Shown: piece by piece, positions 7,210 through 16,500 of the stretch | Layout of the letters: each line of letters opens with the position of its first letter | Position numbering within the stretch: position 1 is the stretch's first letter | Assembly (NCBI GenBank): GCA_019240525.1 | Contig: JAFAYE010000001.1 | Coordinates: forward strand, 2,515,300 to 2,579,299 | Direction of reading: 5' to 3' | DNA from: Candidatus Eremiobacterota bacterium | GTDB taxonomy: Bacteria; Vulcanimicrobiota; Vulcanimicrobiia; Vulcanimicrobiales; Vulcanimicrobiaceae | Length of the DNA stretch: 64,000 nt | Translations under genes and position numbers: made by a program | The notes under the pieces: generated by a model | Seen by the model: only the letters and a program-made list of their open reading frames with translations | The model's database searches: none | What the model was told of the DNA's origin: nothing

Positions 7210-8355
7210 ATGTTGAATTTCCTTAGCTCCCGGCCCGCTGCCGTGTCGGCGATCGCAGCAGTCGCCATTGCCGGATGCTCGCATAGCGGCGGCGCGCTCC
7301 CTCCGCAGACGACCGTTTCGACGGTGCAGTCGCAGGCGCACTCGCAGTCGCAGCCTGACGTCAACTTCTCGATTCTAAAACTGCTGACCAAAGAGGGCGT
7401 TATCGGTTCGACGGTCGATCCCAAGCTGCATCAACTCAACCCGTACGGCTTAGCGGTTGCGCCCTCGACCAACGGACTCTTCGAAAAGGGCGACTTAGTG
7501 GTCTGCAACTTCAACGCGAGCAGCAACGTCCAGGGAACCGGCTATACGATCGTTGCGCTCCATCCTCGTCCCCGCGCGCAGCCGCTGTTGGTCTCCGACA
7601 GCAAGACCCTGCTCGGATGCGCCGCGCTCGCGCTCGGTCCGGCTGACGATATCTGGGCAGCGGCGTTCAAAGCTAACGACAATCCGGTCATATCGGCGAC
7701 TGGACAGCTGGAAGCCAATATCAAAGGCAAGCCGTTCCATCATCCGTTCGGTCAAATTTTCGCGCCGCATGGCGGCGCGTCAGGCGCACCGGCGTTTTAT
7801 GAGAGCAATGCTCGCGATGGCGGCACGGTCGTGCGCATCAACCTGGGCTCCGGCTTTACTTACGACGTAATTGCAAACGGCTTCGCGATCAATCGCGGCC
7901 AGCCAGGAAGCATTCTCGGGCCCTCAGGTCTGGCGTACGATAACAAGAACGATACGCTGTACGTCGTCGATGGCGCGAACAATACGGTCGTTGCGTTCGA
8001 CAGAGTCAGCACCATTCCAGCCGGCGGGGTTACGGTTGGTAAAGACGGCATGACCTTTAGCGGTCCCTCGGCCAGCCAGGCGCGCCTGGTCTTTGCGGGA
8101 CGTCCGCTCGACGCACCGATAAGCTCGGCGCTGCTTTACAACGGCAACCTCGTTATCGGAAATACCGGCAATCCGAACGGTCGTAATATCATGGTCGAAA
8201 TGACGCCGCACGGGCGCATCCTCGCTACGCGCAACGTCGATCGCGGTGCCGCGGGATCCATTTTCGGTATGGTCGCAACCGGCAACAACGTCGAGGACGC
8301 CCGGATCTACTTCAACGACGACAACCACAACGATCTTCGCGTGCTCGAGCGGTAG
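7210..8355 (+). CDS. Beta-propeller (NHL/SMP-30-like) lipoprotein
   Basis: A 381-residue exported lipoprotein with its lipobox at Cys23 (VAIAGC) and a Gln/Ser-rich linker after it. The body has propeller-like blades such as GPSGLAYDNKNDTLYVVDG and LVIGNTGNPNGRNIMV, a pattern of NHL/TIGR03118-type surface proteins. The function is not known; many such proteins bind sugars or act as lactonases. A strong ribosome site GGAGG lies at 7200-7204, six bases before the ATG. The upstream 112-base gap contains an AT-rich stretch (CAGAATTTTTTCATA) that could be promoter. Confidence 0.78.
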   Translation: MLNFLSSRPAAVSAIAAVAIAGCSHSGGALPPQTTVSTVQSQAHSQSQPDVNFSILKLLTKEGVIGSTVDPKLHQLNPYGLAVAPSTNGLFEKGDLVVCNFNASSNVQGTGYTIVALHPRPRAQPLLVSDSKTLLGCAALALGPADDIWAAAFKANDNPVISATGQLEANIKGKPFHHPFGQIFAPHGGASGAPAFYESNARDGGTVVRINLGSGFTYDVIANGFAINRGQPGSILGPSGLAYDNKNDTLYVVDGANNTVVAFDRVSTIPAGGVTVGKDGMTFSGPSASQARLVFAGRPLDAPISSALLYNGNLVIGNTGNPNGRNIMVEMTPHGRILATRNVDRGAAGSIFGMVATGNNVEDARIYFNDDNHNDLRVLER

Positions 8356-8384
8356 ACCGGGGAGGTTCGGCAAATCCTCATGGC

Positions 8385-10151
8385 GTGAAAAGGTTCGCGG
8401 CGTTTCTCCTCGCATTCATCGTGCCGGCGGTAACGATGGCGACAACGAACGATCGGGGCTCTGCGTCTGTGGACGATCTCGCGCAGCGGTACTGGCAGCA
8501 CCAGCTGCAGTCGGATTACTTCTTGCGTTCGCAAATCGGTCTGCCGGTCGAGACGATACGGCCGGTCACCGTCGAGGCCGCCGATGAAGACGCGAAGTTC
8601 GCGGGCGGGATTCTCGAGGCGCTGGGGACGATCGATTCTCAGCGCCTCGACCACGATCGTTGGCTGACCTATCGGACGCTGCGTTTTCTCGCCTCGAACG
8701 TGGTGGCGCAGCGGAAATACTTCTGGCTGGCGCAGCAAACCACGCCCTACGCGGGCGGCGGACAACTGGGCGCCATCACGACCTTGCTGGCGAACTTCAA
8801 GTTTACCGATACCGCCGATGCGCGCCGGTATATTTCGCTGCTCGATCAGTATGCCGGATTCGTCCGTTCGCTGCGGGCGTTTCTCGAGGGTCAGCATGCG
8901 CGCGGCATCGTTCTGCCCGACGTCGAAAACGATGCCTCGGAAGCGGTCTTTCGGGGTTACGCTGCGCCGGCGCAGAGCGAGGTTCTCGTTCCGGCCGAAG
9001 CACGCCTGAGCGGGCTCTCAGCCGCCGAGCGTACTGCCGTGCGCGCGCGGGCGGCCAAAGTCGTGGCCGGCGAGCTCGTTCCCGCATTTGAAAGCGTCGC
9101 GCAGTATCTGGCCGGCCCGTATCGTCGCGGTGCTCCGTCGAACGTCGGCCTTTGGCAGTACCCGCAAGGACGCGAATACTATCAATATCTCATCGAGGCA
9201 AACACGACGCTCACTATTGCCCCGGAGAAGCTTCACGCCCTCGGCTTGGAGGAAGTGGCCCGGCTCAACGCGGCGCTCGAAGAAATTCGAGGTGAGGTCG
9301 GCTTCACGGGGACGGTGGCAGAGTTCAAGCACTTCTTGGCGCGCGATCCGCAGTTCTTTGCGAAAACGACCCCCGAGTTCGGCCAGCGTCTCGAAATCTA
9401 CGTTGCGCGCGCGGCGGCTGCCGTTCCGCGTTTTTTCTTGCATACACCAACCGCGCCGTACGGCGTCGCGCCGCTGCCCGAGGCGCTCGCGGCGTCGCAA
9501 ACGTTCGGTTACTACGATCAGCCGACCGCAGAAAAACCACGGGGAACCTACCTGTACAATGCGTGGCATCCAGAGCGCACGTCGAGCTTGGGAGCGGGCG
9601 CGCTCATCTGCCACGAATTGATACCGGGTCATCATTTCCAAATCGCGCTGCAGCAGGAGAATGCGGCGTTACCAAACGTGCGGCGCTACGATTTCAGCGA
9701 AACCGGATTCGTCGAAGGCTGGGGCGAGTACGCATCCCAGCTTTGTTGGGACATGGGCGTCTATCAATCGCCGTACGATAAGGCCGGCCGTATCATGCAG
9801 GACTTAATGGTCTCCACTCGCCTGGTCGTCGACACCGGCATGAACGCGATGGGCTGGAGCCGGGAGCGCGCAATGGCATTCATGCGCGAAAATCTGACGC
9901 TCAGCGATGCCCAAATTGCGACCGAATCGCTGCGATACTCAACGGACATTCCCGGTCAGGCACTCGCCTACAAGACCGGCGAGCTAACGATGCTGCAATT
10001 ACGCGACGAGGCCAAGCGGCGGCTGGGCGCCGACTTCGATATCCGGCGCTTCCACTCGTGGATTATCGATAGCGGTTCGATGACGCTCGATACGCTGCGC
10101 GCCCACGTCGATTACGAAATTCAAGCCTCGGGTTCGCACCCCAGTCGGTAA
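8385..10151 (+). CDS. DUF885-family exported metallopeptidase-like protein
   Basis: A 588-residue protein with a signal peptide (MKRFAAFLLAFIVPAVTMA) and the DUF885 hallmark H410-E-L-I-P-G-H416-H417, a HExxxGHH zinc site, followed by GFVEGWGEYASQL, which supplies the conserved downstream glutamate. Family members are thought to be M32/M3-like carboxy- or oligopeptidases, but few have been tested. The start is GTG 8385; GGGAGG at 8360-8365 is somewhat far away. It follows the propeller lipoprotein by 29 bases and precedes the MFS gene by 15, so the three probably share a transcript and may supply and import peptides. Confidence 0.88.
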   Translation: MKRFAAFLLAFIVPAVTMATTNDRGSASVDDLAQRYWQHQLQSDYFLRSQIGLPVETIRPVTVEAADEDAKFAGGILEALGTIDSQRLDHDRWLTYRTLRFLASNVVAQRKYFWLAQQTTPYAGGGQLGAITTLLANFKFTDTADARRYISLLDQYAGFVRSLRAFLEGQHARGIVLPDVENDASEAVFRGYAAPAQSEVLVPAEARLSGLSAAERTAVRARAAKVVAGELVPAFESVAQYLAGPYRRGAPSNVGLWQYPQGREYYQYLIEANTTLTIAPEKLHALGLEEVARLNAALEEIRGEVGFTGTVAEFKHFLARDPQFFAKTTPEFGQRLEIYVARAAAAVPRFFLHTPTAPYGVAPLPEALAASQTFGYYDQPTAEKPRGTYLYNAWHPERTSSLGAGALICHELIPGHHFQIALQQENAALPNVRRYDFSETGFVEGWGEYASQLCWDMGVYQSPYDKAGRIMQDLMVSTRLVVDTGMNAMGWSRERAMAFMRENLTLSDAQIATESLRYSTDIPGQALAYKTGELTMLQLRDEAKRRLGADFDIRRFHSWIIDSGSMTLDTLRAHVDYEIQASGSHPSR

Positions 10152-10166
10152 GCCCGGCCCCGAGGC

Positions 10167-11354
10167 ATGATGCGCCGCGCGCCGCTGCTCGTTTATGCGA
10201 ACGCGGGCCTCTTTTGCGATGGCTACATTTTGAGCAGCATCGGCCTCGCGCTGGTGACGCTCGGCCCGCAGTTCGGACTGAACGCGGCCATGACGGGCCT
10301 AATCGGCGCTACGACGCTCTTGGGAATTCTCATCGGCGCGCCGATCTTCGGGCGCGTAACCGACCGTTATGGCCGGCGGACGATCATGATCGCCGACTTG
10401 GCGCTCTTCGCGATCGCGTCCATCGCGCACGTGTTCGTTACGAACGTCGGAGAGTTAATCGCCGTCCGCTTTGTCTTGGGAGTAGCGATCGGCGCCGATT
10501 ATCCGATTGCCGGCGCGTTGATCGCCGAGCATATGCCGCCGCGTGTCCGGGGTGCGGCCCTCAATAGCATGCAAGTCGCTTGGTTCTTAGGAGCGGCCGT
10601 TGCCTACGTCGTCGGATACGCACTGTTGTCGACCGGGAGCGAAAGCTGGCGCTGGATTCTTGCAAGCCCGGCGCCGTTCGCTGCGGTGGGACTGCTGTTG
10701 CGCGCCAGCGCGCCGGAGTCGCCGCTCTGGCTCGCATCAAGCGAAGCGGGAGAGATCGGGAGCGCGTCTTTTGCCCAGATCTTTGCGTCCGAGCGCCGCG
10801 GCCCGCTGGCCTTCGTTTCGAGTATGTGGCTCCTGCAAGTCATTCCGCTCTTTGCCATCTACACGTTTGCTCCGCTCGTGCTCGCGGCGCTGGGGCTTGG
10901 CCACTCATCGTCACCGGCCGGCAGCGTCGCGATTACTTCAGCCTTTCTCGCTGGTTCGCTGATCGCGCTGCCGCTCGTTGAGTCGTGGGGACGTCGTCCG
11001 CTCTGCATTGCGGGATTCGGCATCGGCGTCGTCGCTTTTGGATTGTTGCTGCTCGGCAACCCCGCATTGGTGCTTTGGTGTTTCGTCGCTTACGCGATCG
11101 GAATCGGTGCCGCCGCGGGGTTGGAGCTGACGTATCCCAACGAACTCTTCCCGACGCCTATACGCGCGACGGCAACGGGGTTCGCGGCAGCGGTAAGCCG
11201 CGTCGGCGCATTCGTCGGTACGTTTGCGTTGCCGTGGTTGCTTGGCAAATTCGGCACGACGCTCGTCGTCGGCTTGTCGTGCGCGCTCTGCGCGCTAGGG
11301 CTGATCCTCGCGCTTCGCTGGGCGCCCGAGACCAAAGGCAGATTACTCACGTAA
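10167..11354 (+). CDS. Major facilitator superfamily transporter
   Basis: A 395-residue inner-membrane carrier with about 12 hydrophobic segments. The loop 2-3 signature GRVTDRYGRRT is clear, and the second half has SWGRRPLCIAGF. GLELTYPNELFPTPIRATATGF resembles the sugar-porter/metabolite-H+ symporter branch. The substrate cannot be read from sequence; the neighbouring peptidase suggests a breakdown product. Start ATG 10167 or 10170. The 3' end overlaps the convergent pbpC stop region by 12 bases. Confidence 0.92.
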   Translation: MMRRAPLLVYANAGLFCDGYILSSIGLALVTLGPQFGLNAAMTGLIGATTLLGILIGAPIFGRVTDRYGRRTIMIADLALFAIASIAHVFVTNVGELIAVRFVLGVAIGADYPIAGALIAEHMPPRVRGAALNSMQVAWFLGAAVAYVVGYALLSTGSESWRWILASPAPFAAVGLLLRASAPESPLWLASSEAGEIGSASFAQIFASERRGPLAFVSSMWLLQVIPLFAIYTFAPLVLAALGLGHSSSPAGSVAITSAFLAGSLIALPLVESWGRRPLCIAGFGIGVVAFGLLLLGNPALVLWCFVAYAIGIGAAAGLELTYPNELFPTPIRATATGFAAAVSRVGAFVGTFALPWLLGKFGTTLVVGLSCALCALGLILALRWAPETKGRLLT

Positions 11355-13583
11355 AAGCGTAAATCCGGGCCGTAGCTGCCGCGGTGACGGCACGACGCGA
11401 ATCGTTACGCTATCGCGCTGCGACCCGTCGTCCGCGATGATTCGCCACGTCCCCAGACGTAACGGCCAGAAGGCATTGCCGTCGCGATCGAGGGGGATGG
11501 CCGAACCCTCGATGCTCCAGCGAATGCGAGCGTGGGCGCCCGTTGCGCGCAACACGAGCTGTTGCTCGCGCGCCTCGAGCGTGCCCGTCGTACGATTTTG
11601 CACGAAAATGTCGCCGCTGCGCGGGAAGACGATCCGGAAGACCGGCGCGCCATCGCGATGCCGCAGCCTTGCAAGGTCGCGCGGCAAGATCCATTCTTGC
11701 ACGATGCCGGGGCAATTCGGTCCGGGCGAGTGACCGGTCGTCGCGCAGAGCGCGCGGCGAACGAAGCCTCGCGGCGGCGGAAAGGACGGCGGCTCTGCGG
11801 TGGGTTCATAGAGATGGAGCATGATGCGATTCCAAAGCGGGCCGGCTCCGGTCACGCCGGAGACGCCGCGCATCGGGCTGCCGTCGAAGTTTCCGACCCA
11901 CGTGCCGACGGTGTAGTCGCGCGTAAATCCGATCGTCCACGTATCGCGAAAATCGGACGAGGTTCCGGTCTTGACGGCCGCTGGGAAGGGCATCTGCAGC
12001 ACCGAGCCGATGCCGAAGGCTTTCGCGCGGGCCTGCGGGTCGGCGAGCATGTCGGTGACCAGCTGCCAATACGCGGCTTGGCCGACAACGCGCGCGGCCG
12101 GAGCGTCGCCGGCAACCAGACGCAGCGGAATGACGCTGCCCGCGCGCGCAATCGCGCAATAGGCCTGGACGAGCTCCCAGAGACTCACCTCTCCGCTTCC
12201 CAAGGTCAAGCCGAGGCCGTAATACGACGCCGGTCGATCGAGATGCGCAAAGCCGAGCTCGTGCAGCCGGTCGAGCAGTTCGCCAACGCCGAGCGTGGAG
12301 AGCACCTGCACCGCCGGCGCGTTCAGCGAGTTTGCCAGCGCAACCCGGACGCGGACCGGGCCGCTGAAACGCCCGCTGTAATCGGTTGGCTGATAGAGTT
12401 TCCCGGCGGAGATCGCGTACGAGACGGGGGCGTCGTCGAGGATCGTGGTGGAACGAATCGCGCCGCGTTCCAAAGCCAACTCGTACGTAAACGGTTTGAG
12501 CGACGAACCGGGCTGTCGCAGCGCCTGAACGCCGTCGTTGCGACCGAGAACTTCGTTGGAAAAATAATCAGGGGAACCAACGTACGCCAAAACGTCGCCG
12601 CTGCGGTTGTCGACCACCAATGCGGCGGCGTCGGCCACCCGATAGCGCGCAAGCGCAGCCACAACATCTTCCGCCTGGGCCTGAACGAAGCGTTGCAGGC
12701 TCAGCTCGATGGTTGTGCGAGTACGACCGCCATGCGGCGGTGCGTTGCGCGCCAAGAAGAAGAGAGCGTGCGCGGCATCGGCGATCCCCGAATCGTTTCG
12801 CCGAAAATGCAGCGTTTCGCGACCGGCGAACTCGGCCTGTGCCGCCGTCACGAAGCCGAGCTCGACCATGCGGCGAAGAACGAAGCGCTGGCGTTCGCGC
12901 AGCCACGTCCAATCGGTTCCATCGGGCCCAAGCCGGGACGGATCGTTGGGAATTGCAGCGAGCACGGCTGCCTGCGCGAGATCGAGATCGCTGGCGGGTT
13001 CGCCGAAATAGGTCCGGGCGGCCGCCTCGACGCCGTAGACGTTTCCGCCCATCGGCACGCGATTGATGTAGGCTTCGAGAATTGCGCGCTTCTCCGAGGC
13101 GATCGCGATTCGCTGCGCGCCCCAGATTTGTAAAATCTTGGCACCTAGCTGCGCGCCGATACCCGCATCGATCCCGCTCGGCGCAACGGTTTCCCCGGTG
13201 AGTCTCGCGAGCTGCATTGCGATCGTGGAACCGCCGCTGTGCGCTTGCCCGTAGATCGCCAAATCGCGAGACGCGCGTGCGAGAGCAAATAGATCGATCG
13301 CGCCGTGCTGCCAAAAACGCCCGTCCTCCGCGGCAACGATAGCATCGAGGAATGCGGGCGAAACGTCGTTGAGCGTCACCTCGGCAGCGCGCGCGGAATC
13401 CGCGCCAAGCACCGTGCCTAGAACCTCGCCGTTGCGATCGGTGTACGTCATCGACCCTTGCGGCAACGGCAACTCCGTCACATCGACTCCGCCGGCACGC
13501 AATGCAAGCAATGCGACGAGCGCGATCGCGGGAACCAGCCAAGCAAAGAGTTTCGTTGGCACTGGGACGAAGCTACGACGCAC
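11343..13583 (-). CDS. pbpC: Penicillin-binding protein 1C (bifunctional transglycosylase/transpeptidase)
   Basis: A 746-residue class A PBP. The N-terminal transmembrane anchor covers about 11-30. The GT51 transglycosylase domain carries the catalytic Glu86 in AAEDGRFWQHG and GGSTIAMQLARLT. The transpeptidase domain has the nucleophile Ser360 (SSLKPF), SLN in ANSLNAP, and Lys538 in KTGTSSDFRDTW. The C-terminal PBP1C extension (about 650-746) has an RATGAHARIRW-type fold. It acts in the periplasm on lipid II. The start is GTG at 13583, and the divergent alpha-2-macroglobulin start is only three bases away, the same gene pair as pbpC-yfhM in Enterobacteria. Confidence 0.94.
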   Translation of the reverse strand: MRRSFVPVPTKLFAWLVPAIALVALLALRAGGVDVTELPLPQGSMTYTDRNGEVLGTVLGADSARAAEVTLNDVSPAFLDAIVAAEDGRFWQHGAIDLFALARASRDLAIYGQAHSGGSTIAMQLARLTGETVAPSGIDAGIGAQLGAKILQIWGAQRIAIASEKRAILEAYINRVPMGGNVYGVEAAARTYFGEPASDLDLAQAAVLAAIPNDPSRLGPDGTDWTWLRERQRFVLRRMVELGFVTAAQAEFAGRETLHFRRNDSGIADAAHALFFLARNAPPHGGRTRTTIELSLQRFVQAQAEDVVAALARYRVADAAALVVDNRSGDVLAYVGSPDYFSNEVLGRNDGVQALRQPGSSLKPFTYELALERGAIRSTTILDDAPVSYAISAGKLYQPTDYSGRFSGPVRVRVALANSLNAPAVQVLSTLGVGELLDRLHELGFAHLDRPASYYGLGLTLGSGEVSLWELVQAYCAIARAGSVIPLRLVAGDAPAARVVGQAAYWQLVTDMLADPQARAKAFGIGSVLQMPFPAAVKTGTSSDFRDTWTIGFTRDYTVGTWVGNFDGSPMRGVSGVTGAGPLWNRIMLHLYEPTAEPPSFPPPRGFVRRALCATTGHSPGPNCPGIVQEWILPRDLARLRHRDGAPVFRIVFPRSGDIFVQNRTTGTLEAREQQLVLRATGAHARIRWSIEGSAIPLDRDGNAFWPLRLGTWRIIADDGSQRDSVTIRVVPSPRQLRPGFTLLRE

Positions 13584-13586
13584 GGA

Positions 13587-16500
13587 ATGAAAGTTTCTGC
13601 TGCAGTTGCGGCTATCGCATTGGTTTCGTGCGCCGGCCCGTCGTCAAACGCGGCGAAACTTGCGCCGGTCGCCGCGTTGGCGAAGCCGTCCCTGCCGGCG
13701 TGGATCGCTTCGATTTCGCCACTGGGCAAAGCCGATGCGCTCGCACAAATTCGCGTGATCTTTGCCAAACCCGTGACCCCGGTGACCGCGCTCTCCGGCG
13801 ACGGTCCGCGCGCCGTACTCGACCGCGTGCGGATCGATCCGGCACTGCGCGGACATTTTACCGTGCTGACGCCGCGGATGATCGGTTTCGTCGCCGATCA
13901 AGCACTACCGGTCGGAACGCGCGTGCGCATCACCTTGCTGGCCGGACTTCGCGACCTTGCAGGCGACGTGCTCGACCGTGACGTGGCGTGGACGTTCCAA
14001 ACCGAGCCACTGGCCTTGCGCGGGCTGCCTTCGCCTGGAGCTCAGGATGAAGAAACGCCGCCGCCGGCCGGATTGCGCCCGACGATTGCGGTTACGGCGA
14101 ACGCTGCCGTCGATGCGACCTCGTTGGCGTCGCGCGCGTCGCTCTCGGGCGGCGGCGAAAGCGTGCCGCTGACGGCCGTACTGGAAGCGCAGCCGACACC
14201 CCAGCCGGGGACGAATGCGCAGGCGCTCTTCGATCCTTCGCTCGATGACTGGGTGTACAATCTGCGTCCGGCACGCGATCTGCGGCGTGGAACGACGTAC
14301 CGCCTTCGCATCGATCCCGGCGTTGCGCCGACGTATGGCAATCTTGAAACGAGCCGGGCGTTTGAAGGCGAAATTCACACCTACGCCGCGCTGGAGATCG
14401 TACCGACGCCGATGCCGAGCAGCGGCGAGGAGGGGCGCTTCGCCGGCGGCGACCCGGTCGTCGCGTTCAACAATCCGCTCGTTCCCGCGTCGATTGCCCG
14501 CGCGGTCACGATTGCTCCATCTGCAAACGCGGTCAAGACCTTGGCAACCGTGCCTGACTACCGCACCGATGTCATTGCAATCGATCCCTACGCCCTCGAT
14601 CAGGATCGGACGTATACGGTCACGATTGCGGGAACGGTGAAGGATGTCTTCGGTCAACAGTTGGGTTCGCAACGGCAGGTGACCATCCGCACCGGCGCAT
14701 TCGCGCCGGGAGCGTGGGCGCCGAGCGGAGCGAACGTCTTTCCGGCCGGTGCGCCCATCGCGCTCAATTTCTATGCGACCAACTTGCCCGGCGACCGATA
14801 TCAATCGGCGTTCGCACGCGTAGCGCCAACCGCGCTCCTCGGCGGCGCGGGAGCCCTCGCGGCGCTTCCGCCGTATCGGACCTGGCCAGCGCGCACGTTG
14901 AGCGCGCGGCGTAACGAGCAAGGAATCGTGCGCGTGCCGATTCAGAATGAGCTTGGCGGCCGCTATGGTGCGCTCGCATATGGATTTCGCACCGCTCTCG
15001 ATTCGGGTGACTCCGACCCCGCCAATACGGGCGTGGTGCAGCTGACCAACCTCGGGGTCTTTACGCAGTGGTTCCCGTCGCACGGCATCGTCATGGTGCA
15101 GCACCTCAGCGACGGCGCTCCCGTCAGCGGTGCGGTCGTTTCAGTCTACCGCGTCGACGAATCGAATACATTGGCACCGCAACAATGTGCAGCGGGTCGC
15201 ACCGGCGCAAACGGCGAGCTCGATCTCTACGGCGTGGATGTCGAACGCTGTTCGACCGCCGCCGCGTCGAATCAGGCGCCGAACCTTGGCGTCGTTGTGA
15301 CGGAAGGCGCGGACGTCGCGACCGTGACTGCCTGGAACTACAGCGGCATCTATCGATACGAAGTCTTGGGCGGATGGATGACCGGGGCGCCGCTCTCGCG
15401 CGGCACGATCTTCAGCGATCGGCAGATGTATCAGCCCGGCGAGCTCGGCCGGCTTACCGGAATCGCGTATTACGTCAAAGGCGCAGCGGTCGTCGCCGAT
15501 ACTAATGCACGCTATACGGTAACGATCACCGATCCGAGTAACGATACGACGAGGCTCGGGAGCGTGCGAACCGATGATTTCGGCGTCTTCTCGATGCCGC
15601 TCACTTTTTCAAAGCAGCAGCCTTTGGGCTACTACACCGTCGAAGCGAAAGGTTCTAACGGCAACGACATTAACGGTTCGTTGCGCGTTGCGCAGTTTAA
15701 GCCGCCGAACTTTAAGCTGAGCTTGGCGCTCGGCACAAACGCGGTGCCGGCCGGTTCCAGCGTGGGGGCTCACGTTACGGCCGCTTACCTCTTTGGCGCG
15801 CCGCTGCAGGGCGGCATCGCACACGCCTACGTCACGCGCGACGTTGCATCGCTCGCTCCTAAGGGATGGGACGATTTCTCCTTCGGGCCGCAATGGTATT
15901 GGCCCGAGGAGACGCCGTCGTTCTCGACCGACGTCCTGCAGCGAGACCTTCGCCTCGACGCCGACGGAACGGGTTCGTTCGACGTGGGCGTTCCGCGGGA
16001 TTTACCGTTTCCGATGGCCTACCGCGTTGACGTCGAGGCCAGCGACGTGTCGAACCTCTCGGTTGCCGACTCGCAGAAGTTTCTTGCTTTGCCATCCGAT
16101 GCAATGATCGGACTGGCAAGCGACTCTGTCGTCAAGGCGGGAACGCCCCTCGTTGTACGTACGATCGTCACCGACGCCGCTGGGGCGCCGATTTCGGGAC
16201 GTGCCGTGCATCTCGAGCTGCAAAAGATGAACTATGTTTCGGCGACGCAAGAGATTGAAGGCGGCGAAACGGCTGTTCAGGCGATCAAGTACGAGACTGT
16301 TGCGAGTGAGGACGTCACCTCCGGGGACCAGCCGGTAACGGCGCAGCTCGTTCCGACCGATGCTGGACCGTATCGCCTCTTCGCCAATTTTGGCGGAGCG
16401 CCGAACGCCGCTAGCAATAGCAGCGTTCAGATTTTCGCCTTTGGTGGCGGTGAAGCCGACTGGGGCTCGAGCGATCCCAACTCGGTCGCGGTCAAGCTCG

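Noticed and set aside
11532-13133. 533-codon plus-strand open frame
   Set aside because: Antisense to pbpC, whose catalytic motifs are unambiguous. Long antisense frames are common in GC-rich DNA, and this translation has no recognisable domain.
13905-15104. 399-codon minus-strand open frame
   Set aside because: Antisense to the alpha-2-macroglobulin gene; composition typical of a shadow.
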